Origin: Phenylobacterium sp.
GTDB lineage: Bacteria > Pseudomonadota > Alphaproteobacteria > Caulobacterales > Caulobacteraceae
Reading direction: 5' to 3'
DNA: 64,000 bases
Assembly (NCBI RefSeq): GCF_004297125.1
Contig: NZ_SCVD01000024.1
Location: 228,135-292,134 of the forward strand
The position numbers were made by a program, and so were the translations under genes. The notes beneath the pieces were generated by a model. That model had not been told where the DNA came from, made no database searches, and saw only the letters and a program-made list of their open reading frames with translations. Within the stretch, counting starts at the first letter, position 1; each line of letters opens with the position of its first letter. Shown here one piece after another: positions 24,550 through 33,078 of the stretch.

Positions 24550-25854
24550 TCAGTCCTCGGCGATCTCGCTGGCCTGCCGGGTCTCGGGCATCCGCAGGTA
24601 GGCGAACAGCGACAGGGCGATCATGGCGGTCACGTACCAGTAGAAGCCGCGTTCCAGGCCGACGCTCTTGAACCAGAGGGCGACATATTCGGCCGTGCCG
24701 CCGAAGATCGCGTTGGCCAGCGCATAGGGCAGGGCCACGCCCAGGGCGCGGATGTGGGCGGGGAATAGCTCGGCCTTCACCACGGCGTTGATCGCCGTGT
24801 AGCCGGTCACGATCATCAGGGCGGCAAGGACCAGCAGGAAGGCGGTGAACGAGTCCCCGGCCTGCTCCAGCATCCGGAAGATGGGATAGGTGCAGGTCGC
24901 GCCCAGCACGCCGAACCCGATCAGCAGCGGCTTGCGGCCGATCCGGTCGGAGAGCCAGCCGGCGACAGGCTGCATCAGCATGAAGACGAAGAGCGCTGCG
25001 GCCGTGATCTCGGTCGCCGCCTCGCGGCTGAAGCCGGACGTGTTGACCAGGAACTTCTGCATGTAGGTCGAGTAGGCGTAGAACGCGAGGGTGCCGCCGG
25101 CCGTCAACGCGATCACCAGCAGGGCCTGGCGCGGATAGTGGCGGAAGAGGATCCAGCCGCTGGACCCCATGCTGGCCGTCGCCTTGACGTTCTGGAAGCT
25201 CTCGGTCTCCACCAGCCCGCGCCGGATGTAGAACACGGCGATCGCCAGCAGGCCGCCGATCGCGAAGGGGATCCGCCAGCCCCAGCCTTCGAGGGCCGCG
25301 GGCGTCAGGGTTCCCTGCAGGACCAGCAGCACGCAGAGCGCCACGAGCTGGCCCGAGATCAGGGTCACGTACTGGAAGCTGGAGAAGAAACCGCGCCGCT
25401 CCCGGCCGGCCATCTCGGACAGGTAGGTGGCCGAGGCCCCGTACTCGCCGCCCACCGACAGGCCCTGCAGCAAGCGGGCGCAGAGCAGGATCAGCGGCGC
25501 CGCCGCGCCCGCCTGTGCATAGGTCGGCGCCACGGCGATCATCAGGGAGCCCAGGCACATGAGCGTGACCGACAGCGTGAGCCCCGCCTTGCGTCCTTTC
25601 CGGTCGGCGTAGACGCCCATGATCCAGGCGCCGAGCGGGCGGACGATGAAGCCCACTGCGAACACCGCCGCGGCGCTGAGCAGTTGGGCGGTAGGGTCGT
25701 CCGAGGGGAAGAAGGCCGGGGCGAAATAGAGGGTGAAGGCCGAATAGACGTACCAGTCGTACCACTCCACCAGATTGCCGGTGGAGCCGCCGATGATGGA
25801 CTTCAGGCGACGACCGCCCGCCAAGGATCCCGACACCGCCACCCGCAACCCCAT
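24550..25854 (-). CDS. MFS transporter, metabolite:H+ symporter family (KgtP-like)
   Basis: A 434-residue major facilitator with 12 predicted TM helices. GSTGNLVEWYDWYVYSAF at the N-terminus and the loop motif GVYADRKGRKAGL are typical of the metabolite:H+ symporters such as alpha-ketoglutarate permease. The likely substrate is a dicarboxylate or similar acid, not determinable here. Convergent with the SDR gene, divergent from the FecI gene. Confidence 0.9.
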   Translation of the reverse strand: MGLRVAVSGSLAGGRRLKSIIGGSTGNLVEWYDWYVYSAFTLYFAPAFFPSDDPTAQLLSAAAVFAVGFIVRPLGAWIMGVYADRKGRKAGLTLSVTLMCLGSLMIAVAPTYAQAGAAAPLILLCARLLQGLSVGGEYGASATYLSEMAGRERRGFFSSFQYVTLISGQLVALCVLLVLQGTLTPAALEGWGWRIPFAIGGLLAIAVFYIRRGLVETESFQNVKATASMGSSGWILFRHYPRQALLVIALTAGGTLAFYAYSTYMQKFLVNTSGFSREAATEITAAALFVFMLMQPVAGWLSDRIGRKPLLIGFGVLGATCTYPIFRMLEQAGDSFTAFLLVLAALMIVTGYTAINAVVKAELFPAHIRALGVALPYALANAIFGGTAEYVALWFKSVGLERGFYWYVTAMIALSLFAYLRMPETRQASEIAED

Positions 25855-26042
25855 CCCACCGCTTCGAACGAACGCGCTCCGATGCCCTCAACGAACCGGC
25901 GCCCGACTTTCCGCCATATGCGCATCGCGGCGCCTGTCCTTTCGCCTTTGCACCCGGTGCGGCGAGGCCGGGCTGGACGGCGCGATGCAAACCATGTCCG
26001 ATTGTCACACAGGCGTCGTCAAAGGCGCAGCGGGGGCGCGGG

Positions 26043-26633
26043 ATGAGCGAACTGCTTGTTCGGCTGGAATGGTTCAAGGCCGTCGTGCTGCCGCATGAGG
26101 CGGCGGTGCGCGCTCGCCTGCTGCGCATCTGTCCCGCCGGGTTCGACGTGGAGAACCTCGTCGCGGAGAGCCTGGCGCGCGCCTACCAGGTCCAGGACTT
26201 CGCCCGTGTCACTGCCGGGCGGGCGTATCTCCTGGCCATCGCCCGCAACCTGTTGATCGACACGTTGCGGCGCGAGACGATCGTCTCGCTGGATTTTGTC
26301 GCCGACCTCGACGTGCTGCGCTCGGACGAACCGGCGGCCGAGCGCCAGCTTCAGGCGCGGGACGAGCTGCGCTGGCTCCAGGCGCTGGTGGAGCGCCTGC
26401 CGCCGCAGCCTCGAAGGGTTTTCCTGCTGCGGCGGGTGCATGATCTTTCGCTTGCCACCATAGCGGGACAGATGGGCTTGTCCGTTTCTACGGTCGAGAA
26501 GCATCTTGCCAAGGCGCTCAGGCTCGTGGCCCAAGCGCGGGCGGAACGTGAGGATCACGAGTTTGGGCGAAACGCCCCGCAAGAGCTGCGACCGGCTGGC
26601 GATCGACGAACAGGCGGCCGCCTACGTCGCTAG
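26043..26633 (+). CDS. FecI-type ECF sigma factor
   Basis: A 196-residue ECF sigma factor: region 2 around residues 30-85 (DVENLVAESLARAYQV..., AYLLAIARNLLIDTLRR) and region 4 around 115-165 (LPPQPRRVFLLRRVHDLSLATIA, STVEKHLAKAL). It should direct RNA polymerase to the adjacent receptor cluster once the signal is relayed by FecR. The last ~28 residues overlap the FecR reading frame, a longer overlap than usual. Divergent from the MFS gene. Confidence 0.92.
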   Translation: MSELLVRLEWFKAVVLPHEAAVRARLLRICPAGFDVENLVAESLARAYQVQDFARVTAGRAYLLAIARNLLIDTLRRETIVSLDFVADLDVLRSDEPAAERQLQARDELRWLQALVERLPPQPRRVFLLRRVHDLSLATIAGQMGLSVSTVEKHLAKALRLVAQARAEREDHEFGRNAPQELRPAGDRRTGGRLRR

Positions 26634-27558
26634 GCTGGCCTGCGGCGTCACCCCGGCGGAGCGCCAGGAGATCTACGGCTGGGTGGCCGCAGATCCCCAC
26701 CACGCCGTCGCCTTCGCCCGTATGGAATCGGCCTGGGAAGGCTCGGAGCGGCTGCGCGCCGCGCCCCCGGCCCTGGAAGCGCATCCCGAGCCATCGGGCG
26801 CCCTGCCACGCCCCGGTCGGCGCCAGCTCATGATCGGCGGCCTCGCCGCGGCGAGCGCGGCCGTCGCCGCCACGGTGGGCTGGCGGCTGCTGGACAATGT
26901 GGAGCTTCATCGCACCCGCGTAGGCGAGCGGGGTGTGGTCGCGCTCAAGGACGGTTCGCGGGTGACGCTCAACACCGCGTCGACGGTCGAGGTGGCCTTC
27001 ACCGCGTCGGAGCGGCGGGTGCGTCTCGTCCGCGGCGAGGCGCTGTTCGAGGTGGCCCACGATGCGGCGCGGCCGTTCCTGGTCGATGCGGGCGCGGCCC
27101 GGTTCCGCGCGCTCGGCACGGCGTTCAACGTGCGCCTGCGGCCGGACGTTGTGGAGCTGACCGTCACCCAGGGCGTGGTCGGGGTGGTGGCCAAGCAGGG
27201 GGAGGTCGACGTCCCGGCGGCCGCCAGGATCGTCGCGGGGGGCGGCGCGGTGGTCCGGTCGGGCGCGGTGGCGGCCACCGCCCTGGACGGCCAGCACCTG
27301 CGCCAGCGCATCGCCTGGCAGGAGGGCGTCCTGGAGTTCGACGGCGAGTCCCTGGCGCAGGCGGTGGCCGAGTTCAACCGTTACCGCCGCCAGCCGATCG
27401 TGATCGGCGACGCGCGCCTGGAGGCGCTGCGCATCGGCGGCCGGTTCGAGGTGGACGAAGCCGACAAGTTCCTGGCCGCGCTCACCGGCGCATTCTCGAT
27501 CGACGTCATCGCCACCACGGACGGCGGCGTGCTGCTGGTCGAGCGACCGTCGAGCTGA
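26548..27558 (+). CDS. FecR-type transmembrane sigma regulator
   Basis: About 336 residues from GTG 26548 (TTG 26563 is an alternative; a start before ~26606 is needed for the domain). The N-terminal DUF4880 domain (DEQAAAYVARLACGVTPAER) contacts the sigma factor, a TM helix follows (LMIGGLAAASAAVAATVGW), then the periplasmic FecR domain (GVVALKDGSRVTLNTAS, RGEALFEVAHDAARPF, ALGTAFNVR) and a C-terminal secretin/STN-like domain. It transmits receptor occupancy to FecI. Confidence 0.92.
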   Translation: MRITSLGETPRKSCDRLAIDEQAAAYVARLACGVTPAERQEIYGWVAADPHHAVAFARMESAWEGSERLRAAPPALEAHPEPSGALPRPGRRQLMIGGLAAASAAVAATVGWRLLDNVELHRTRVGERGVVALKDGSRVTLNTASTVEVAFTASERRVRLVRGEALFEVAHDAARPFLVDAGAARFRALGTAFNVRLRPDVVELTVTQGVVGVVAKQGEVDVPAAARIVAGGGAVVRSGAVAATALDGQHLRQRIAWQEGVLEFDGESLAQAVAEFNRYRRQPIVIGDARLEALRIGGRFEVDEADKFLAALTGAFSIDVIATTDGGVLLVERPSS

Positions 27559-27638
27559 ACTTTTTTGTCACGGCCATGGCGGTGCGGTGAACGTCGTCCG
27601 TTCGGATGGGTAGCGAGTTGCACTGGGGGCTTTGCTAC

Positions 27639-30428
27639 ATGTCGCGGAAATCCAACCTTCTCCTTTGGGCCTCGCCCGCGGCGGCGATCGCCGTCATGGC
27701 CTCGCCTGCGTCTGCGCAGGACGTGGTGGCGAACTTCAACATCGCTTCCCAGCCGATGCAGGGGGCGTTGAACGCACTCTCCGCCCAGTCGGGCGTGAGG
27801 CTGCTCTATCCCTACGACCGGGTCTCCGGCCTGACCTCGCCGGCCGTGAAGGGCCGGATGCCGACGCGCACGGCGCTCGGCCACATCATCGCCGGCGCGC
27901 CGCTGCGGGTGGCGATGGCGCAGAAGGACCTGATCGCGCTCTCGGCCTCGACCCCGCAGGCCGGGCTGATCCGCACGGCCTCGGTCGGCCCCATCTACGC
28001 CACCGCCGCGGCGGCCACGGTTCAGGACGAGGGCGCCGGCGCGCCCGCCAGGCCTCCCGCCGTGCAGGACGTCGAGACCGTGGTGGTCACCGGGATCCGC
28101 GGCGCGCCGCGCACCATCATCGACAGCCCGACGCCGATCGATTCGTTCACGGCCGCCGACCTCGAGAAGTCCGGCCGTGCCGGCGTCTTCCAGGCGCTGC
28201 AGACCCTGGCCCCCTCGTTCAACCTGCCGTTCCGGGCGGGCGGCGGCACCTCGACCATCATCGCCACCGGCGGCCTGCGTGGGCTGAACCCCGACCAGAC
28301 CCTGGTGCTGGTCAACGGCAAGCGGCGGCACAAGACCTCGCTGATCAACGCGGTGTCGTCGCTCTACAACGGCTCCGTCCCCGCCGACCTGGACATGATC
28401 CCGACCGCCGCTATCGAGCGGATCGAGGTGCTGCGCGACGGCGCCGCGGCCCAGTACGGCTCGGACGCCATCGCCGGGGTCATCAACATCATCCTGAAGG
28501 GTGACACCAACGCGGGCTCGCTCAGCGCCACCTACGGTCTGAACTTCGACCGCAAGGACGGCGACCTCACCCAGTACGCCTTCAACAAGGGCTTCACGTT
28601 CGGCGAGGCCGGCTTCATCAACGTGTCGCTGAACTACAAGGACCAGCGGCTGTCCAACCGGGCCTATCCGATCGACCCCAGCATCCAGCTGTTCCCGCTG
28701 GTCGGCGGGGCGCGGGACCCGCGGGAGGCCACCATCGACCGGCTGGTGACCAAGAACTTCGGCCAGCTGCCGCAGACCAACACCACCTTCGGCTTCAGCG
28801 GCGGCTACGACTTCGGCAAGATCGCGCTCTACGGGTTCGGCACCTATTCCAAGCGCGAGTCCGACCTGCCGTTCACCTACCGCACGCCCAACAACGTCAA
28901 CACGACGCCGGCGCTCTATCCGCTGGGTTACCGGCCGAACGAGGTCGTCAACGAGGACGACTTCGAGTTCACCGGCGGCATGAAGGGCGACCTGGGCGGC
29001 TGGGACTGGGACCTCTCGACCGGCTACGGCAAGAACAAGGCCAAGCTGCACACTTCCAACACCGAGAACGCCAGCCTCGGGCCGGCCAGCCCCAAGACCT
29101 TCTACATCGGCACGCTGCAGTCCGACGAGGTGACCAGCAACCTCGACGTCACCCGCGGTTTCGACCTCGGCTCGTCGCAGCTTCAGGTGTCGTTCGGCGC
29201 CCAGTATCGCCGCGAGGGCTACAAGATCCTGGCCGGAGAGCCGGCGAGCTACGCCGAGGGCCTCTACCGTGCTCCGGCCGGCCAGCCCTTCGCCGGCGTC
29301 GCGCCGCAGACCGGCGCCCAGGCGACTCCCGGCTTCCGCCCCGCGGACGCCAGCACCAGCCACCGCGACTCCAAGGCGGTCTATGGCGAGCTGGGCTGGG
29401 ATGCGACCGAGCGGCTCTTCATCGGCGCCGCGGCCCGCTACGAGGACTACAGCGACTCCTCCGGCGACACCCTGACGGGCAAGCTCACCGGCCGCTACGA
29501 GGTGAACGACTGGTTCTCGCTGCGCGGCGCGATCAGCAACGGCTTCCGTGCGCCCGGCTTGGCCCAGCAGCACTACGCCGCCACCTCCAGCCAGTTCCGG
29601 ACCGTCAACGGCGTGCCCAACCAGCTGCTGCTGATCAAGACCCTGCCGGTCAGCGCGCCTGAGGCGATCGCGCTGGGCGCCAGGCCGCTGACGCCGGAGA
29701 AGTCGAAGAACATCAGTGGCGGCTTCACGCTGCAGCCGCTGTCCGGCCTCGACATCACCGTCGACGGCTACCAGATCGAGGTGGACAACCGGATCGCCAT
29801 CACCAGCACCCTGACCGGGACGGCGGTGAGCAACATCCTGATCTCCAAGGGCCTCTCGGGCGACCTCAGCGCCCAGTACTACACCAACGCCATCGACACC
29901 CGGACCCGCGGCATCGATGTGGTGGGGACCTACCGCTACGACCTGGGCGACTGGGGCCGGCTGCGCGCCAACGCCGGCTTCAACTATGGCAAGACCAAGA
30001 TCCGGAACATCATCCCGAACCCGCCGGAACTGACGGCGCTGGGCGCGAACTTCGTGCTGTTCGGCCGTGGCAGCCAGGGCTACCTCACCACCTCGTTCCC
30101 CAGGAGCAAGGTGGCGCTGGGCCTGAACTGGGACTGGAACAAGCTGAACGTGAACCTGCGCTCGACGCGCTACGGCAAGTACACGGTGATCGCCGACCTG
30201 CCGGCTCAGGACCGCAGCTTCGGGGCCAAGTGGATCACGGACCTGGAGGTCAGCTACAAGGTCCTGGAGACGGTGACCGTGGCTGCGGGCGCCAACAACC
30301 TCTTCAACGAGTACCCGGACAAGAACGGCATCTACAACGCCGCCACGGGCAGCGGCCATTTCCCCGGCACCTCGCCGTTCGGATTCACCGGCGGCTCCTG
30401 GTACGCCCGGGTCCAGTACACGTTCTGA
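27639..30428 (+). CDS. TonB-dependent receptor with N-terminal STN signalling domain (cluster 1)
   Basis: 929 residues from ATG 27639, chosen because a good signal peptide follows (MSRKSNLLLWASPAAA..., cleavage near SAQ); ATG 27606 is an alternative. Order: STN domain (~30-100, FNIASQPMQGALNALSAQSG), TonB-box-like ETVVVTGIRG, plug (GLRGLNPDQTLVLVNGKRR, AAAQYGSDAIAGVINI) and a 22-strand barrel ending in WYARVQYTF with a terminal Phe. The STN domain plus adjacent FecI/FecR define a transducing receptor. The ligand is unknown; the downstream acylase suggests an acylated compound. Confidence 0.93.
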   Translation: MSRKSNLLLWASPAAAIAVMASPASAQDVVANFNIASQPMQGALNALSAQSGVRLLYPYDRVSGLTSPAVKGRMPTRTALGHIIAGAPLRVAMAQKDLIALSASTPQAGLIRTASVGPIYATAAAATVQDEGAGAPARPPAVQDVETVVVTGIRGAPRTIIDSPTPIDSFTAADLEKSGRAGVFQALQTLAPSFNLPFRAGGGTSTIIATGGLRGLNPDQTLVLVNGKRRHKTSLINAVSSLYNGSVPADLDMIPTAAIERIEVLRDGAAAQYGSDAIAGVINIILKGDTNAGSLSATYGLNFDRKDGDLTQYAFNKGFTFGEAGFINVSLNYKDQRLSNRAYPIDPSIQLFPLVGGARDPREATIDRLVTKNFGQLPQTNTTFGFSGGYDFGKIALYGFGTYSKRESDLPFTYRTPNNVNTTPALYPLGYRPNEVVNEDDFEFTGGMKGDLGGWDWDLSTGYGKNKAKLHTSNTENASLGPASPKTFYIGTLQSDEVTSNLDVTRGFDLGSSQLQVSFGAQYRREGYKILAGEPASYAEGLYRAPAGQPFAGVAPQTGAQATPGFRPADASTSHRDSKAVYGELGWDATERLFIGAAARYEDYSDSSGDTLTGKLTGRYEVNDWFSLRGAISNGFRAPGLAQQHYAATSSQFRTVNGVPNQLLLIKTLPVSAPEAIALGARPLTPEKSKNISGGFTLQPLSGLDITVDGYQIEVDNRIAITSTLTGTAVSNILISKGLSGDLSAQYYTNAIDTRTRGIDVVGTYRYDLGDWGRLRANAGFNYGKTKIRNIIPNPPELTALGANFVLFGRGSQGYLTTSFPRSKVALGLNWDWNKLNVNLRSTRYGKYTVIADLPAQDRSFGAKWITDLEVSYKVLETVTVAAGANNLFNEYPDKNGIYNAATGSGHFPGTSPFGFTGGSWYARVQYTF

Positions 30429-30460
30429 CGGTGTCGGGTCGGCGCAGGGGAGGCGTAGCA

Positions 30461-32545
30461 GTGTTCGGCAAGTATGTATTGGCCGCGGTCCTGGCGGTGG
30501 GGACCCTCACGGCGTCCGGCGAGGCGCTGGCGCAGAAGACGGCCCCCAAGGGCGAGATCCTCTACGACACCTATGGCGTGCCGCACGTCTACGGGAAGGA
30601 CGAAGCCTCGGTCTTCTACGGCTTCGGCTACGCCACGGTGCAGAACCACGGCAACGTCGTCGTGAAGCTGTACGGCCAGGCCCGCGGCCGCGCGGCCGAG
30701 TACTGGGGCGAGGCCGAGGTCGAGTCCGACAAGTGGGTGATCGCCAACGGCATCTATGAGCGCGCCAAGGCCTGGTACTCCCAGGAGCCGGCCAACTTCC
30801 GGGCCAACCTCGACGCCTTCGCCGCGGGTATGAACGCCTACGCCAAGGCCCACCCGGAGAAGCTGGACCCGTCGGTGCTGCAGGTCTTCCCGATCACCGG
30901 GGTCGACGTCATGGCCCACGGCCACCGGCTGATGAACTACGTCTATGTGGCGCCCCAGGCCCGGACCATGGGCGGCAACGCCGATGCGGGCTCGAACGCC
31001 TGGGCGGTGATGCCGAAGAAGTCGGCGAGCGGAAACACCCTGCTGCTGGCCAACCCGCACCTGCCCTGGGCGCCCAGCCAGCTCACCTATTTCGAAGCCG
31101 ACCTGAACGGGCCCGGCATCAAGATGTACGGCGCCACCCAGGTGGGCCTGCCGGTCCTGCGCTTTGCGTTTAACGACCGCATGGGCTTCACCAACACCGT
31201 CAACGGCGTCCTGGGCGCCACCAACTACGAGCTCAAGCTGGCCGACGGCGGATATCTGTTCGACGGAAAGGTCCGTCCGTTCACGACGGTGACCCGGACG
31301 TTCAAGGTCAAACAGGCCGATGGCACGCTGCGCACCCAGACGCTTGAGGTCCGCTCCTCGGTGCATGGTCCGGTGTTCACCCGCGCGGACGGCAAGACCG
31401 TGGCCCTGCGCGTGGCCGGCCTCGATCGGCCGGGCGGCCTTCGCCAGTACTGGGACATGGGCAAGTCGAAGAGCTTCGCCGACTACCAGGCGATCATGAA
31501 GCGCCTGCAGGTGCCGTCCTTCAACATCGTCTACGGCGATCGCGAAGGGCACATCCAGTACCTCTACAACGGCATCCTGCCCAAGCATGCCGACGGCGAC
31601 GTCGCCAAGTGGAGCGGGCTCGTCCCCGGCGACACCTCGGCGACGCTCTGGACCGAAACCCACAGCTACGAGGACCTGCCCAAGGTCGTCGATCCGCCCA
31701 GCGGCTACGTCCAGAACACCAACGACCCACCCTGGGTGTCGACCTGGCCGCAGGCGATCCAGGCCAAGGACTATCCCGCCTACATGGCCAACAACGGGCC
31801 GATGTCGCTGCGCGCGCAGCAGTCGTCGCACCTGATGGCCGATCCGTCGAAGATCACCTTCGACGACTTCGTGGCCCGCAAGCTGACCAACCACGTCCTG
31901 ATGACCGACCGGGTGCTGGACGACCTGCTGGCCGCCGCGGCCCAAAGCACGGACGCCGATGTGCAGGAGGCGGCCGCCGTCCTCAAGGCGTGGAACCGCA
32001 CGGTCAACGCCGACGCCAAGGGCGCGCTGCTGTTCGAGGCCTGGGCGCGCAAGTTCGCCGGGCCGACCTACAACAATGACGCGAACTACCGGGTCCGCTG
32101 GGATCCCGCCAAGCCGATCGACACGCCCGTGGGCCTGAAGGACCCGGCCCAGGCCGTGGCCATGCTCAAGGCCGCCGCGGCGGAGGCCAAGACCAGCTAC
32201 GGCGCCCTTGACCGGCCGTTCGGCGACGTCTCGCGCTTTGCGCTCGGCAAGGTCGACCTGCCGGGCAACGGCGGCTTCGGCAACACGGGCATCTTCCGCG
32301 TGATCACCTGGGGCCCGCTGAAGGACGGCAAGCGGACCCCGGTCCATGGGGAGACCTGGGTGTCGATGGTGGAGTTCTCGACCCCGATCAAAGCCCTGGG
32401 CCTGATGAGCTACGGCAACTCCACCCAGCCCGGCTCGCCGCATCGCAGCGACCAGCTCGAACAGCTGTCGCAGAAGACGTTCCGGACGCTCTGGACCACC
32501 CGCCCAGAGGTCGAGAAACACGTGGAAGAGCGGGTCGCCTTCTAG
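30461..32545 (+). CDS. Penicillin acylase family Ntn hydrolase (acylase), exported
   Basis: A 694-residue precursor from GTG 30461 with GGGGAGG at 30447-30453. It has a signal peptide (VFGKYVLAAVLAVGTLTASGEALA), an alpha chain starting near EILYDTYGVPHVYG, and the autoprocessing site AGSNAW where Ser178 becomes the N-terminal nucleophile of the beta chain. It resembles acyl-homoserine-lactone/aculeacin-type acylases (PvdQ, QuiP). It probably removes an acyl chain in the periplasm. It lies 32 bp after the receptor, so the two are likely functionally tied. The substrate is open. Confidence 0.9.
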   Translation: MFGKYVLAAVLAVGTLTASGEALAQKTAPKGEILYDTYGVPHVYGKDEASVFYGFGYATVQNHGNVVVKLYGQARGRAAEYWGEAEVESDKWVIANGIYERAKAWYSQEPANFRANLDAFAAGMNAYAKAHPEKLDPSVLQVFPITGVDVMAHGHRLMNYVYVAPQARTMGGNADAGSNAWAVMPKKSASGNTLLLANPHLPWAPSQLTYFEADLNGPGIKMYGATQVGLPVLRFAFNDRMGFTNTVNGVLGATNYELKLADGGYLFDGKVRPFTTVTRTFKVKQADGTLRTQTLEVRSSVHGPVFTRADGKTVALRVAGLDRPGGLRQYWDMGKSKSFADYQAIMKRLQVPSFNIVYGDREGHIQYLYNGILPKHADGDVAKWSGLVPGDTSATLWTETHSYEDLPKVVDPPSGYVQNTNDPPWVSTWPQAIQAKDYPAYMANNGPMSLRAQQSSHLMADPSKITFDDFVARKLTNHVLMTDRVLDDLLAAAAQSTDADVQEAAAVLKAWNRTVNADAKGALLFEAWARKFAGPTYNNDANYRVRWDPAKPIDTPVGLKDPAQAVAMLKAAAAEAKTSYGALDRPFGDVSRFALGKVDLPGNGGFGNTGIFRVITWGPLKDGKRTPVHGETWVSMVEFSTPIKALGLMSYGNSTQPGSPHRSDQLEQLSQKTFRTLWTTRPEVEKHVEERVAF

Positions 32546-32574
32546 TTTCGCTTCATTTTCGAGAGGACGCCGAC

Positions 32575-33069
32575 ATGAACTTCCGCGCGACGTTTGCAAG
32601 CCTGGCGCTGAGCGCCGCCCTGGTCGCCGGCCCGGCCTTCGCCGCCCAGCCCTTCGAAGGGGCCTGGCAGGAGAAGCACAACGACACCCCCGGCATCACC
32701 ACCCCGGCCAACTTCAAGCTGACCATCTGGATGAAGGTGGAGGGCGACCAGCTCCACTATCACTCGGAGAACACCACCCAGCCCGACAAGCCCTATATCA
32801 GCGATCACATCTCCAAGCTGGACGGGACCGTCGCGCCGTTCCCGGACCAAGTGCGGTTCAACCAGGTCTCGACCCTGGTGACCGAGCCGACCGAACTGCA
32901 GATCCTGAAGATGAAGGACGGCGACGTGATCGCCGGCGAGTTCTGGACCATCAGCAAGGACGGCAAGACCGCCGTGCGCCGCGGCGTCGGCAAGAGCCCT
33001 GAAGGCAAGTCGCGCGCCTATCAGGAGCACTTCGTCAGGGTGACCGCGGAGCCGCAGTTCAAGAAATAG
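32575..33069 (+). CDS. Small exported lipocalin-like protein of the acylase locus
   Basis: A 164-residue protein with signal peptide (MNFRATFASLALSAALVAG, cleavage after AFA). The mature part starts FEGAWQEKHN and is rich in beta-forming segments, with a repeated strand pattern (LTIWMKVEGDQLHYHSE, LQILKMKDGDVIAGEF) suggesting a small beta barrel. I do not recognise a named family. It follows the acylase by 29 bp, so it probably shares its transcript. A periplasmic ligand carrier is a guess. Confidence 0.7.
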   Translation: MNFRATFASLALSAALVAGPAFAAQPFEGAWQEKHNDTPGITTPANFKLTIWMKVEGDQLHYHSENTTQPDKPYISDHISKLDGTVAPFPDQVRFNQVSTLVTEPTELQILKMKDGDVIAGEFWTISKDGKTAVRRGVGKSPEGKSRAYQEHFVRVTAEPQFKK

Positions 33070-33078
33070 CGCGCGAGG

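Noticed and set aside
27561..27566. T6 run just after fecR of cluster 1 as a terminator
   Set aside because: No stable hairpin precedes it; only a 4-bp stem can be drawn.
27381..30359. Long minus-strand open frame (~990 codons) opposite the first receptor
   Set aside because: It is a GC-bias shadow: the plus strand encodes a full, recognisable TonB receptor, and the antisense translation has no domain pattern.
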